Of a stretch of DNA of 57,395 nt, positions 8,495 through 17,349 are shown one piece after another (positions within the stretch are counted from its first letter, which is position 1; every line of letters begins with the position of its first letter). The stretch is from Actinomycetota bacterium (GTDB taxonomy: Bacteria > Actinomycetota > Thermoleophilia > UBA2241), in NCBI GenBank assembly GCA_012514235.1, contig JAAZAR010000152.1, forward strand, positions 1 through 57,395. The letters are read 5' to 3'. Position numbers and translations under genes: made by a program. The notes below the pieces were generated by a model that was not told the origin of the DNA, searched no databases, and worked only from the letters and a program-made list of their open reading frames with translations.

Positions 8495-8638
8495 ACGCGT
8501 CATCTCCTGTGAGAGCGAGGAGTCGTCAGGGGTATCCTGTGGGACTTCCCGGCGCCCCACGGGCGAAACGTCGTGTCGGGAGCTGGAGAGAGAGACGGTG
8601 ACCAGCCGGCGCCTCCGACGGCATGCCGGCCACGAGGA

Positions 8639-10330
8639 TCAGGCCGCCTGACGCAGGTGGCCGGCGGCCAAGCTCTGCTGCACGAGCCGCACCGCCACGG
8701 CACCCTCGCCGACGGCGGAGGCCACGCGTTTGACCGACTCGGCGCGGACGTCGCCGGCGGCGAACACGCCGGGCAGGCTCGTCTCGAGGCCGAGCGGCAG
8801 GCGCTCGAGCGGCCAGGGCTGCCCCAGCCCGGCGGTGACGATATCCGGCCCGGTGAGGAGGAAGCCGTTGCCGTCGCGCGCGATCTCCGGCGGCAGCCAG
8901 TCAGTGTGCGGGTCGGCTCCGATCATCACGAAGAGCGCGTCGGCCGGCACCTCCTCCCGGTCGCCGCTGTCGACGTCTTCGAGGGTCAGCGTGCGCAACC
9001 GCGTGTCGCCGTCGCCGTCCGCCACCACTGTCCGCTGACGCAGCCGGATCCGGTGCGAGTTCTCGAGGAAGGACACCAGATACCGGGACATCGTGTCCGA
9101 GAGGCCGTCGCCGCGCATGACGAGGGTCACGCTGCGCGCGTACTTGGCCAGGTGGATCGCCGCCTGCCCGGCCGAGTTGCCCGCGCCGACGACGAAGACG
9201 TCGGCGTCCACCAGGGATCGTGCTTCGGAGGAGACCGATCCGTAGAACACGCCTGAGCCGCGGAACGAATCCAGGCGAGGCGCGGTCAGACGCCTGTACG
9301 TGACCCCCATCGCAAGGATCACCGCCCGGGCGCGGAGCGGCGATCCGTCCGAGAGCCGGACCATGTACTCGTCACCGTCGGGCTGCAGACCGACCGCTTC
9401 GTTGGAGAACAGGAACTCCGCACCGAACTGCCAGGCCTGCTCGTAGGCGCGCGCCGTCAGCTCGTCGCCCGAGATCCCGGACGGGAAGCCCAGGTAGTTG
9501 TGGATCATCGTGCTCTGACCGGCCTGGCCACCGAGGGCCTCACGCTCGAGCACCACCGTGCTGAGGCCCTCGGACGAGCCGTAGACGGCGGCGGCAAGGC
9601 CGGCCGGCCCGGCGCCGACGATGACGAGGTCGCAGTCGTCGGCGGACGGCCGGCTACGCACCCCGAGCGATTCTGCGACCTCACGGTTGGTGGGATCGAC
9701 GAGCACGCGTCCACCGAAGACGACCGCCACCGGCAGCCTGGGCGCCTCGTCGATGCCGGCGTCCCGCAGGATCTGGCTGGCCTCCTCAGAGTCCGACTCA
9801 TAGAAGCCGTAGGCGACCCCGTTGCGGCCGAGCAGGTCGCGCAGCTCGTGCGAACGCGGAGCCCAGCGCTCGCCGACGACGCGCACGGCCTCGTACACGG
9901 GGCGCTGCTGGCGGGCCCACTCGTAGAGGAAGCCCGCCACCTCGCTGTGGAAGCGCTCGTCGGGCGCAACGTGCCAAGGCTTGGTGATGAAGAACTCGAT
10001 CTGGCCGACGGCGCACCCGTCGAGGATCGCCTGGGGCGCGTTGCGGTCTCCCCACGAGACCAGCATCACGCGCTTGGCCACGGGGTCGATGAGTCGCGCC
10101 TCTCCAAGGAACTCGGGACCGCCCATCTCCGGCATCGTCTGGTCGGCGAGGATGAGGGCGACCTGCTGGCCGGTGGTCTTGAGGCGGCGGAGTTCGTCGA
10201 GCGCCGCGAGGGCGGACTGCCGGGCCAGGACCCGGTAATCCCTGCCGTAGCGCTTGCGCAGCTCCTGTTCTGTGATGGTCAGGCTCGCAAGGTCGTCATC
10301 GACCACCAGTATGACGGGTTGACCACTCAC
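8639..10330 (-). CDS. Receiver / glutaredoxin-like / thioredoxin-reductase-like fusion without redox cysteines
   Basis: Three modules are visible in 563 residues. Residues 1-120 form a response-regulator receiver with acidic pocket D11-D13, phospho-acceptor D63 (LADQTMPEM) and K117. Residues about 145-225 look like a glutaredoxin/thioredoxin fold (GVAYGFYESDSEEASQILRD) with no CxxC. Residues 232-563 are a thioredoxin-reductase-like FAD/NAD(P)H domain with GAGPAG at 239-244, GAGNSAG at 382-388 and a C-terminal GVFAAGDVR FAD motif. Where TrxR has CATC, this protein has GSVS (364-367), so it cannot do disulfide reduction in the usual way. NAD(P)H oxidation or flavin signalling gated by receiver phosphorylation is an inference. 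No histidine kinase is adjacent. Confidence 0.88.
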   Translation of the reverse strand: MSGQPVILVVDDDLASLTITEQELRKRYGRDYRVLARQSALAALDELRRLKTTGQQVALILADQTMPEMGGPEFLGEARLIDPVAKRVMLVSWGDRNAPQAILDGCAVGQIEFFITKPWHVAPDERFHSEVAGFLYEWARQQRPVYEAVRVVGERWAPRSHELRDLLGRNGVAYGFYESDSEEASQILRDAGIDEAPRLPVAVVFGGRVLVDPTNREVAESLGVRSRPSADDCDLVIVGAGPAGLAAAVYGSSEGLSTVVLEREALGGQAGQSTMIHNYLGFPSGISGDELTARAYEQAWQFGAEFLFSNEAVGLQPDGDEYMVRLSDGSPLRARAVILAMGVTYRRLTAPRLDSFRGSGVFYGSVSSEARSLVDADVFVVGAGNSAGQAAIHLAKYARSVTLVMRGDGLSDTMSRYLVSFLENSHRIRLRQRTVVADGDGDTRLRTLTLEDVDSGDREEVPADALFVMIGADPHTDWLPPEIARDGNGFLLTGPDIVTAGLGQPWPLERLPLGLETSLPGVFAAGDVRAESVKRVASAVGEGAVAVRLVQQSLAAGHLRQAA

Positions 10331-10435
10331 GTTCTGCCCTTCGCTCCGGCCATAGCTCTTGGTTGCCCAGCTCCGCCCATCTCACTCCGCAGACCGTCGC
10401 CTCCGGCCGCTTCTGTGCGATGCCGACGGCGCCCA

Positions 10436-10468
10436 CTGACCGATCACGACGCGCGAGAGGTCGGTCAG
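10436..10468 (-). terminator. Weak hairpin at the end of the aldo/keto reductase gene
   Basis: CTGACCGA (10436-10443) and TCGGTCAG (10461-10468) form an 8-bp stem spanning the stop codon of the aldo/keto reductase gene. No U-tract follows. Confidence 0.35.
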
Positions 10469-11412
10469 CTCCCCGCGAGCCGGGCGACCTCTGCGAGCTC
10501 CTCCGGATCGAGCCTCCACGCCCCGGTGGCGGCGGCGTTCACCCGTACCTGCTCGGGCTTCGTCGCGCCGGCGATCACGGAGGCCACCGGCTCGTGCGCG
10601 GCCAGGTACGACAGCGCGAGCTCGAGCAGCGTGTGCCCGCGACGCTCCGCGTACGCGGCGAGGCGCTCGATCACCGTCAACCGGCCGCCGCCGATGACCT
10701 TCTCGGCCGGACGGCCGTCGCCCCCCAGGCGAGAGCCCCGTGGTGTGGGTCGACCCCGCCGGTAGGCCCCGCTCAAGAGTCCCGACGCAAGCGGGAAGTA
10801 CGGGACGAAGGCCATGTGGTGCCGCATCGCGGCCGCGAGCGTGCCTTCGCCGGCCTGGTCGCCGCCTTCCGGCTCGCGCTCCAGAAGACTGTACTCGTTC
10901 TCCACGACCGCGAAGCGACGCACTCCCAGGTCATCGGCGGCCTGGGCCGCGGCGTCGAGCTGTCGTTCGGTGAAGTTGGAGCAGCCGATCTCTCGCACGA
11001 GCCCGCGCTCGAGCAGCGAGTCCAGGACCAGGAGGACGTCCTCGATCGGCGTGCGAGGGTCCGGCTTGTGGTAGTAGAAGAGGTCCAGACGGTCGGTGCC
11101 CAGACGACGCAGACTGGCCTCGAGCGCCTTCGGCACCCACGCGGCCTGCGGGCCGCCTCCGCGCGGCGGTCCTCGGTAGCCGAACTTGGAGGCGATGACG
11201 ACCTCGTCCCGGTGCGCCCCGAGGGCCCGTCCCAGGTACTCCTCCGACCGACCCTCGCCGTAGATGTCGGCGGTGTCGAAGTGGGTGATGCCGGCGTCCA
11301 AGGCAGCGGCGACCACCTCGCGAGTCGCCTTCTCGTCGAGACGCCGGCCGAAGTTGTTCGTCCCGAGCCCCGCGAGGGAGACCTCGAGGACGCCTATCGC
11401 ACGTCGTTCCAT
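10465..11412 (-). CDS. Aldo/keto reductase
   Basis: This 315-residue NADPH-dependent oxidoreductase has a TIM-barrel fold. The catalytic tetrad is visible as D46 and Y51 (FDTADIYGEG), K76 (IASKFGYRG) and H115 (YYHKPDPRT). NADP-binding segments occur late, as VIAGATKPEQV (about 285-295). The family reduces aldehydes and ketones; this sequence fits the general YhdN/Tas-like bacterial group and gives no specific substrate. The start is the ATG at 11412 (MERRAIGVLEVS), where homology begins. The frame upstream to 11706 is a shadow of the hemerythrin gene. It lies 22 nt downstream of the hemerythrin gene on the same strand, so the two may form an operon. Confidence 0.9.
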   Translation of the reverse strand: MERRAIGVLEVSLAGLGTNNFGRRLDEKATREVVAAALDAGITHFDTADIYGEGRSEEYLGRALGAHRDEVVIASKFGYRGPPRGGGPQAAWVPKALEASLRRLGTDRLDLFYYHKPDPRTPIEDVLLVLDSLLERGLVREIGCSNFTERQLDAAAQAADDLGVRRFAVVENEYSLLEREPEGGDQAGEGTLAAAMRHHMAFVPYFPLASGLLSGAYRRGRPTPRGSRLGGDGRPAEKVIGGGRLTVIERLAAYAERRGHTLLELALSYLAAHEPVASVIAGATKPEQVRVNAAATGAWRLDPEELAEVARLAGS

Positions 11413-11434
11413 GCCGGGGCTGTACCCTCCGCCG

Positions 11435-12016
11435 CTATGCCGCCATCCTCGGATCCCGAGACCCGGCGGGAGCGGTGCGTGCCAGCTGACGGGCCAGAGC
11501 CTGATAGCGGTCGTACTCGCCGCGCCCCGCGCCCAGCTCCTCGATGCGCCGGAACTCACGCGCGACCAACTCCTGCTCCATGCCGCTGAAGACCAGCTCG
11601 GCGAGAGGAAGAAGGATCCTCTCCTCCTTGGCGATGTGCCGACGCAGGAGGAGGGCGTACACGTCCAGATTGGCCGCGACGACAGTACGGTCACGCTCGT
11701 CGACATCGACGTCGGACAGGGCCCTGTCGACTCTGGTCACCGCGTCACGCCCCACCCGGTGATCGCTCACCAGCGTCCGCACGGGCTCCGTCGCCGCGCG
11801 GCTGCGGTCCGCGAGCGCCGGGAAGAGCACCTCCTCCTCCTTACGGAGATGACAGCGATCGGTGAAGTTCTGCGCGAAGTCCACCATCTGGGCTACCCGC
11901 ACCCGATTGACCGGCGACCCCGCATCGATCGCTCCGGCCTCCTGCTCCATGGCTCCAGCCACGAGCAGGATGAGCTCGTGCTCGCACCGGAGTTCGTCCG
12001 TCGGCCTCTCGTGCAT
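11435..12016 (-). CDS. Hemerythrin HHE-domain protein
   Basis: This 193-residue all-helical protein has two HHE-type segments. H13 lies in the first helix, the second region reads NFTDRCHLRKEEEVLFPAL (about 50-68), and the third and fourth helices carry VSDHRVGRD and LRRHIAKEERILLPL. These His/Glu residues would bind a di-iron centre used for oxygen or NO sensing, or for iron-sulfur repair (YtfE-like proteins). Roles vary within the family. The ATG at 12016 is preceded by GAGGAGG with 6 nt spacing. The longer frame to 12196 is rejected. It is divergent from the RDD gene across a 184-nt gap that should hold both promoters. Confidence 0.88.
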   Translation of the reverse strand: MHERPTDELRCEHELILLVAGAMEQEAGAIDAGSPVNRVRVAQMVDFAQNFTDRCHLRKEEEVLFPALADRSRAATEPVRTLVSDHRVGRDAVTRVDRALSDVDVDERDRTVVAANLDVYALLLRRHIAKEERILLPLAELVFSGMEQELVAREFRRIEELGAGRGEYDRYQALARQLARTAPAGSRDPRMAA

Positions 12017-12200
12017 GGTACTCCTCCTCGTCGCTCCTCCTCGTTCGGTCCCTTCCCGTGCGGTCTCGCGCCTAACGACGGCGCGTCGACGCACCATCAC
12101 AGGGGCGACGACCGGCGGAATCGCGGCGGTACGACAAGCGAGCCTGCGGGTGGCGTCCGCCTGCACCGGAGCGCATACTCGTGAGCGAGACGACACTCAG

Positions 12201-13205
12201 ATGGTCCCTCACCCCGACAGACCGCCCACCCTGCCCGGCCGGCGACCCGGAACCGTCCTTGTGCCCCAAGGTCCGTTGACACGCGGCTTCGCCTTCTTCG
12301 TCGACACGTTCGTGGTCAGCATGGCGGTCGGTCTCGTGCTCGGGACCGAGGCGCCGCTGATCACGGCCGTGGCCGCCACGCTAGCCGCAGACTTCGTGTA
12401 CTTCATCGTGTGCGAAGGGTTCACCGGCACCACACTCGGCAAGCGGCTGTTCGGTCTGCGCGTGGTGCGGGCCGCCGACGGCAGGTCCTGCGGCCCCATC
12501 CCAGCGCTCGTCCGGACCGTTCTCCGCGTGGTCGACAACCTGCTGTTCTCGCTGCCGGGCCTCGCAGCAATCGTCGCGTCGCCGCAAAACCAGCGACTGG
12601 GCGATCGCGCCGCGAAGACCCTGGTCGTCTCCGAGGTTCCCGAGCAACTGCTCAAGGCTTTCGACCAGATCTACGCTCGCGGCAGAGTGGACGACGTCTT
12701 CCGGCGCATCAACGACGCCACGCTCGGCCACGCCCGGCCCGACCTCGCGGCCAGTATCGGAGGCGGAGAGGCTTCGCCGATCACGCAGCCGGATCACACG
12801 ACACGGACGCTCGCACCCGAGGAGACCCTTCCGTGCCCCTTCTGCGACGTACCCATGGCCGCAGACGAGATCGTCTGTCGCTACTGCGGCCACTACGTCA
12901 ATCAGGTGACTGCAGCGGGCGAGACAGAGGACATGGCGCCGGTGCCCATGCTCTACTCTCCGGACCGGCGCTACCGTTTCGACGCTCTCTGGCGGCTGGT
13001 CTTCGCGGCCGACGACGCCTCGCTCGACGCGGTGCGCGAGGCAGTCCGGACATGGTCGCTCCCCGACAGGCTCCTGGCGGTGAACACCTTCGGCGAGACG
13101 GCCGACCCCCGCCCCTTGGCCTTCCTCAGCTTCATGACGCACGACCCTGACCCCGCTGTGCGCACGTCGGCGCGCGACGCACACGAGCGGCTGGCGGCTC
13201 AATAG
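12201..13205 (+). CDS. RDD-family membrane protein with zinc ribbon and C-terminal repeat domain
   Basis: This 334-residue protein has three parts. Residues about 25-155 are an RDD domain, with hydrophobic segments starting GFAFFVDTFVVSMAVGLVLG and the signature LGKRLFGLRVVRA; the family is found in transporters of compatible solutes or Na+. Residues about 211-235 carry a zinc ribbon of the form CPFC...CRYC. The C-terminus (about 260-334) resembles a short HEAT-like solenoid, with repeated DDASLDAVREAV and DPDPAVRTSARDAHERL. The combination suggests a membrane anchor with a cytoplasmic interaction module. The ATG at 12201 is chosen because frames upstream are shadows, and no strong ribosome-binding site is visible. 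Function is unknown. Confidence 0.75.
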   Translation: MVPHPDRPPTLPGRRPGTVLVPQGPLTRGFAFFVDTFVVSMAVGLVLGTEAPLITAVAATLAADFVYFIVCEGFTGTTLGKRLFGLRVVRAADGRSCGPIPALVRTVLRVVDNLLFSLPGLAAIVASPQNQRLGDRAAKTLVVSEVPEQLLKAFDQIYARGRVDDVFRRINDATLGHARPDLAASIGGGEASPITQPDHTTRTLAPEETLPCPFCDVPMAADEIVCRYCGHYVNQVTAAGETEDMAPVPMLYSPDRRYRFDALWRLVFAADDASLDAVREAVRTWSLPDRLLAVNTFGETADPRPLAFLSFMTHDPDPAVRTSARDAHERLAAQ

Positions 13206-13403
13206 GCTCTCCCTCGACCGAGGCGGCCGCGACATCGGTCGGTTCAGCCGCCGATGCCCCGTGGACCGGCACCTCCTCCGACCTCATCACCCGGCCGCTG
13301 CCTCTCCGCACCCTTTCGTCTCCGGTCCCACCGTCGGACCTCGTGTCAACTCTGCCGTCGTCAGGCAGTAGACTCGGTCACAACGCAAGAAGGGGGATCC
13401 ACG

Positions 13404-13595
13404 ATGGCGGACGACAAGGGAAGCGCGGGAGCGGCGGGGGCCGGTGCGGTCTACGGGCTCGGGTTCATCGGCGCGCTGGTGTATTACATCGACACGGCGA
13501 ACGGGTTCTGGGACGGCGTGTGGGGAGTGATCCAGGCGCTGGTGTGGCCGGCGTTCTTCGTCTACGGAGTGATGGACGGACTGAACGTGCCGTGA
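13404..13595 (+). CDS. Small membrane protein (63 aa)
   Basis: The ATG at 13404 follows AAGGGGGAT by 8 nt. The product has a short charged and glycine-rich head (MADDKGSAGAAG) and then one or two hydrophobic segments (VYGLGFIGALVYYI and VIQALVWPAFFVYGVM). Similar small proteins with the GLGFIGALVYYI signature recur in many bacterial genomes without a function. The longer frame to 13254 lacks a ribosome-binding site and is low complexity. It is an independent unit 198 nt after the RDD gene. Confidence 0.75.
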   Translation: MADDKGSAGAAGAGAVYGLGFIGALVYYIDTANGFWDGVWGVIQALVWPAFFVYGVMDGLNVP

Positions 13596-13759
13596 GCGAG
13601 TGTGCCACGTCACGTCCGACGCTTCGGACGGCGGGCTGCCCTCCTGGATGATCACGAGGGAGCGTCCCTCGGGACAGAGCCCCGACTCGACGCCTTCGCC
13701 GCTTCCTTCCGCTCCTCGCCGGGAATAGTCACGGATTCCCGCCATCGAGGAGGAGAGCG

Positions 13760-14158
13760 ATGACGACCTCACCGTCCCGGGCCTGTCTCGGTCCTGCCCA
13801 GCGCACCATCTACCTTGTCCTCGCCACCGCATGACCGCGTTCTCGTTCGTCGAGATGGTCCGGTTCGGCGGCGCCACCTGGGCCGCGCTCTCGTTCCTCG
13901 TGCTGCCCGACGTGGCGCTGCTCTACGGCGCCGTTTCCGGCCTCGAGCAGGGCCGCCTGCACCCGCGTTGCCGTGCGCTTCTACAACGTCGCGCACCGCT
14001 TCTGGGGACCGTTGACGCTCATGGCCGTGGGGCTGTGGCTGCCGCCGCTGGTGTTCACATCCGGCGCCATGTGGGCGGCACATATCGCCCTGGACAGGTG
14101 CCTCGGCTTCGGACTCCGTTCGCGAGAAGGGTACCAGCGCATCCCGGTCTGCCGGTGA
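13760..14158 (+). pseudogene. DUF4260-like membrane protein gene with frameshift(s)
   Basis: Two adjacent frames together give one DUF4260-like protein. The frame from 13831 holds FVEMVRFGGATWAALSFLVLPDVALLYGA up to about 13963. The frame ending at 14158 then continues VRFYNVAHRFWGPL, LMAVGLWLPPLVF and MWAAHIALDRCLGFGLR, matching the family's YN.AH..WGPL and AHI.LDR..GYGL blocks. One extra T near 13961-13966 explains the switch. A well-placed AGGAGG plus ATG at 13760 opens the same frame as the 3' part and reads IYLVLATA before hitting a stop exactly at the MTAF codon. This suggests a second, compensating indel near 13829. It is either a recent pseudogene or carries sequencing errors. Confidence 0.65.
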
Positions 14159-14372
14159 ACGAGGCTCGGGGGCCTCGTGTGCGTCGAGGACCCGCGACAG
14201 CCGCCCTGAGGACCGTGTACCATATCGACAACACCGGCTGCCGGTGCGCAGGCCTCCCCGGCAGCCGGACACGATGGACCGACGCGAGGAGTGAAGCCCC
14301 GGTGCCAACCGCCATCACCCGCCGGATCCCCGACGGCGGCCGCGCCGTCGCCCCCTCCACTCCGCTCGGCCG

Positions 14373-14753
14373 GTGACCCGCTATCCGTTCGACAGGGCGC
14401 TCTGCGCCTTCATCGAACTGGCCGCCGTTCTCGCCTACGGCTACTGGGCATGGGCCGTGCACGACGGCTACATCCGGTACGCGTGGATGCTGCTGGCGCT
14501 CATCGTGGCCCTCGTGGTCTGGGACGTGTTCCGCGTACCGGGGGACGGGTCGTCGAAGCCCAGAGTCCCCGTCCCCGGTTGGGTGCGCCTCATCATCGAA
14601 GCCGGGTTCTTCACCGGCGCCGGTACCTCCCTGGTGGCGACCGGCGCAGAGGAGGCGGGCGTCCTCTTCATGCTTCTGGTGGCCGTGCACTACTCACTCA
14701 CGCACCGCCGCGTCCTCTGGCTCCTCAGGGAGGAGGAGACCGCGGCGGACTGA
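14373..14753 (+). CDS. DUF2568 (YrdB-like) small membrane protein
   Basis: This 126-residue protein begins at a GTG (14373). Four hydrophobic segments are visible: FIELAAVLAYGYWAW (about 13-27), IRYAWMLLALIVALVVWDVF (about 34-53), LIIEAGFFTGAGTSLVA (about 74-90) and VLFMLLVAVHYSL (about 97-109). The FxxELAAxxAYGYWxW opening and the VPxxxRLxxEAGFF middle are typical of DUF2568/YrdB, a family of unknown function. It follows the broken DUF4260 gene by 214 nt. The region between (14159-14372) shows no supported gene. Confidence 0.78.
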   Translation: MTRYPFDRALCAFIELAAVLAYGYWAWAVHDGYIRYAWMLLALIVALVVWDVFRVPGDGSSKPRVPVPGWVRLIIEAGFFTGAGTSLVATGAEEAGVLFMLLVAVHYSLTHRRVLWLLREEETAAD

Positions 14754-14792
14754 CGGCCGCACACCCCGCACCGGCCCGGCCCGGCGCCTGCG

Positions 14793-15692
14793 CTACTTCA
14801 TCAGCACGAGGCTCACCGCCATGACGGCCATCCCGCCTACGAGCCCGTAGAGGCTGTCGTGCCCCTTGCCGTACGCACGGCTCGTCGGCAGCAGTTCGTC
14901 GAGGCTGATGTAGACCATGATCCCCGCCACGCCGGCGAAGAGGATGCCCATGAGCGCCTGCGGCACCTCAGCGCCGCGGCCACCCAGCACGAGGACGAGC
15001 ACGAAGTAGGCGATGATGGCGCCCACCGGTTCGGAAAGACCGCTCAGCAGCGAGTACACGAAGGCCTTTCTCCGGTTGCCCGTCGCGTAGTAGATGGGAA
15101 CCGACACGCTGATGCCCTCCGGGATGTTGTGCAGCGCGATGGCGATGGCGATCGCGACGCCGAGTCCGGGATCCTGAAGAGCGGCCAGGAAGGTGGCGAG
15201 CCCCTCGGGGAAGTTGTGGATGCCGATCGCGAGCGCCGTGAACAGGCCCATGCGCATGAGCTTGTGGTGGTCGGCGGCGTGGTCGTGCAGGCCGAGCTCC
15301 ATGTCGGCGATGCCGGCGAGCATGCAGCCCTCAGGCAGCAGCGCCGCGGCATCGTGCAGCGGAGCCGTCTCGGTCTCCGCGTGGGTCTCATGCGGGTTCT
15401 CGCCGGCCGGGATGAGCGTGTCGATCACGAAGATGACCGCCATCCCGCCGAAGAAGGCCAGCGTGTTCAGCGCGTAGCCCGCGAAGTCGCCGTACTGCTC
15501 GCCAAGGGCTGTGAACCCCTTGACGAAGATCTCCACGAACGAGACGTACAGCATCACTCCGGCGGAGAAGCCGGTGGCGATGGAGAGGAACCGGTAGTTC
15601 GTGCGCTTGGCGAAGAACGCGATGGCGCTGCCGATGCCGGTCGCCATGCCGGCGAACGTGGTGAGCCCCAGTGCTATCCAGACGTTGTCCAA
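14793..15692 (-). CDS. zupT: ZIP-family metal transporter, ZupT-like
   Basis: This 299-residue, eight-helix importer would carry Zn2+, and possibly Fe2+ or Mn2+, inward across the membrane. Helix IV and V metal-site motifs are intact: [18 protein letters not shown] and [22 protein letters not shown]. Helices I and II ([13 protein letters not shown] and [17 protein letters not shown]) and the final helix are recognisable. A variable loop contains His and acidic residues (HDHAADHHK). The TTG at 15692 is chosen because GGAGGG lies 7-9 nt upstream, while the GTG at 15719 has no ribosome-binding site. No Zur-type site was identified. It is divergent from the SRPBCC gene. Confidence 0.9.
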   Translation of the reverse strand: MDNVWIALGLTTFAGMATGIGSAIAFFAKRTNYRFLSIATGFSAGVMLYVSFVEIFVKGFTALGEQYGDFAGYALNTLAFFGGMAVIFVIDTLIPAGENPHETHAETETAPLHDAAALLPEGCMLAGIADMELGLHDHAADHHKLMRMGLFTALAIGIHNFPEGLATFLAALQDPGLGVAIAIAIALHNIPEGISVSVPIYYATGNRRKAFVYSLLSGLSEPVGAIIAYFVLVLVLGGRGAEVPQALMGILFAGVAGIMVYISLDELLPTSRAYGKGHDSLYGLVGGMAVMAVSLVLMK

Positions 15693-15787
15693 CCGCGCAC
15701 CCTCCGACGGTCTTGTCACTCAGCGCCAGCATACCGCCCGACGGGGCGGGGTAGTCATCAGACATCGGCAGCGATAGGGAGGACCAC

Positions 15788-16294
15788 GTGACCAGAGTGC
15801 GACTCGAGTCCCCTCCGGGAGTCCCACAGACCGTCGCCACCGCCGAGTTCGATGCGCCGCGCCTGCTCGTGTTCCGTGCGTTCCTGGAGCCCGACCTTCT
15901 CAGCCAGTGGCTGGGACCGAGGCGGATGACCATGACCATCGACGAGTTCGACCCCCGCGACGGAGGACGGTATCGCTACGCTCACCACGACGCACAGGGC
16001 AACCACTACACCTTCCATGGCGTGTTCCACGGCGATCCGACTCTGGACAGCGTGGTCCAGACCTTCGAGTACGAGGGCGCGCCGGGACACGTCTCTCTCG
16101 ACACGATGATCCTGGAGGAACGTGGAGGAAGGACCTCCGTGCGCATCACCTCGATCTACCAGTCGGTGGAGGACCGTGACGCGATGCTGGCCGCCGGGAT
16201 GGAGACCGGTATCCGTGAGGGCATGGAGCGCCTCGAGAAGCTGCTCGAGAGACTGGAGAGGCAGAGCGACCACGGGGCGTCGCGAGCAGCCTGA
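15788..16294 (+). CDS. SRPBCC (AHSA1/START-like) domain protein
   Basis: This 168-residue protein starts at a GTG. It has the AHSA1 pattern of an N-terminal strand VATAEFDAPRLLVFRAFLEPDLLSQWLGP (about 16-44), a DPRDGGRYRYAHHDAQGNHYTFHGVF beta region (about 55-80) and a C-terminal helix GMETGIREGMERLEKLLERL (about 136-155). Proteins of this group bind hydrophobic ligands or modulate Hsp90-type ATPases, and bacterial members are mostly uncharacterised. They often occur beside ArsR regulators; an ArsR gene lies at 17017-17349 but on the other strand and not adjacent. The helical C-terminus is highly charged. Confidence 0.85.
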   Translation: MTRVRLESPPGVPQTVATAEFDAPRLLVFRAFLEPDLLSQWLGPRRMTMTIDEFDPRDGGRYRYAHHDAQGNHYTFHGVFHGDPTLDSVVQTFEYEGAPGHVSLDTMILEERGGRTSVRITSIYQSVEDRDAMLAAGMETGIREGMERLEKLLERLERQSDHGASRAA

Positions 16295-16357
16295 CGGCTG
16301 CGGACGAGCGGGTCGTCCGGCCCGGTGGCCTGCGCCGCCCGGCCGGTGGCAGACAGG

Positions 16358-16978
16358 TCAGCGGCGGCCCTCCGGGCGTTCGGCGGCCATGCCGGCGAGG
16401 GCCGTCACCGTCCGCCAGTTCCTGGTGGTGGCCGCCGCCCCCAGCTTGCGCTCGAACCAGCCGTTGGTCAGCTTGCTGGTCCCATAGCCGTGCGGGAGCT
16501 TCAGATAGACGACCGGGGCGGCGAGGGGCGGAGCTCCGACGAGCATCGCCGCCTCCCCCTCTCTTGCGGGCAGCTCCAGTCGACGGAAGGCGGCCTCGTA
16601 CACGGCGCTGTAGGCCGCCTCGGACGCCTCGCCGAAATCACCCGAGTCCTCGACGCCGAAGAGGAAGGTCACGTGTAATCCTTCGTCGCTCCCACCCTCG
16701 GCCAGGAACGGGTTGGCGGTCACGATATCGTTCATCGCATCGCCGGTCAGCACCAGCACGCCGATCCGGGGACCGATGTCGCGCTGGATGCGCAGGGCGA
16801 TGGCCGTCGCGAGCGCCGACGGCGGCTCGCCGTCGGCGGCGTCGAACACGGCATTGCCGCTCTGGAGGTACGTCCGCACGTTGCGCAAGCCGAGGCCCTC
16901 GAGCAGGACTCGCAGCTCGGCCATCTGCAGCTTGACGCCGCCGACGTTGACGGCTCTGAGCAAAGCGACGTAGTCCAT
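16358..16978 (-). CDS. DUF1697 family protein
   Basis: This 206-residue protein opens with YVALLRAVNVGGVKLQMAEL and continues GLRNVRTYLQSGNAVFDA, the defining DUF1697 signature. A second half contains VTANPFLAEG and ends with a basic segment YGTSKLTNGWFERKLGAAATTRNWRTVTAL. The family is widespread and has no established function. The convergent gap with the SRPBCC gene is 63 nt and holds no clear terminator. Confidence 0.9.
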   Translation of the reverse strand: MDYVALLRAVNVGGVKLQMAELRVLLEGLGLRNVRTYLQSGNAVFDAADGEPPSALATAIALRIQRDIGPRIGVLVLTGDAMNDIVTANPFLAEGGSDEGLHVTFLFGVEDSGDFGEASEAAYSAVYEAAFRRLELPAREGEAAMLVGAPPLAAPVVYLKLPHGYGTSKLTNGWFERKLGAAATTRNWRTVTALAGMAAERPEGRR

Positions 16979-17016
16979 GCCTGAGTCATACCCCGTCCGA
17001 ACGGACGACCCTCCGC

Positions 17017-17349
17017 TCAGGTGAGGCCGTCTGCCAGCTCGCCCTGCTCGACAAGACGGCCGAGGAGCACCGCACGCATGGTGTCCAGCGCAGAGACGAC
17101 GCGGACGTCGGTGAGCGCGTAGCGCACGTTGACGCCGTCCCGCTCGCCGTGCACCAGCCGCTGCTCGCGCAGCATCTTGAGGTGCCGCGACACCGTGGGC
17201 TGCGGCACCTTCAGCGCCTCTGCAAGCTCGGTGACCGTCTTCGGTCGCTCGTTCAGTTCGTACAGGATCAGGATGCGCTTGGGGTCGGCCAGCGCCTGGC
17301 AGATGCCGGCGTGCAGCCGATTCACTTCGCGCTCGAGGCGTTCTTCCAT
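17017..17349 (-). CDS. ArsR/SmtB-family winged-helix regulator
   Basis: This 110-residue regulator has the ArsR fold at about 10-85. The sequence ICQALADPKRILILYELNERPKTVTELAEALKVPQPTVSRHLKMLREQRLVHGERDG contains the recognition helix PTVSRHLKML and the wing. The metal-site CVC motif of arsenic or cadmium sensors is absent, so it may sense something else, such as redox state, sulfide or an organic ligand. The start at 17349 is chosen because AGGAG sits 8 nt upstream; an ATG at 17370 precedes that site. An OsmC gene lies 217 nt upstream on the same strand, a frequent neighbour of ArsR-type persulfide regulators. No operator was found. Confidence 0.88.
   Translation of the reverse strand: MEERLEREVNRLHAGICQALADPKRILILYELNERPKTVTELAEALKVPQPTVSRHLKMLREQRLVHGERDGVNVRYALTDVRVVSALDTMRAVLLGRLVEQGELADGLT

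Noticed and set aside
13831..14158. Programmed ribosomal frameshift in the DUF4260-like gene
   Set aside because: No slippery heptamer or following structure is evident near 13961-13966; indels or sequencing error are simpler.
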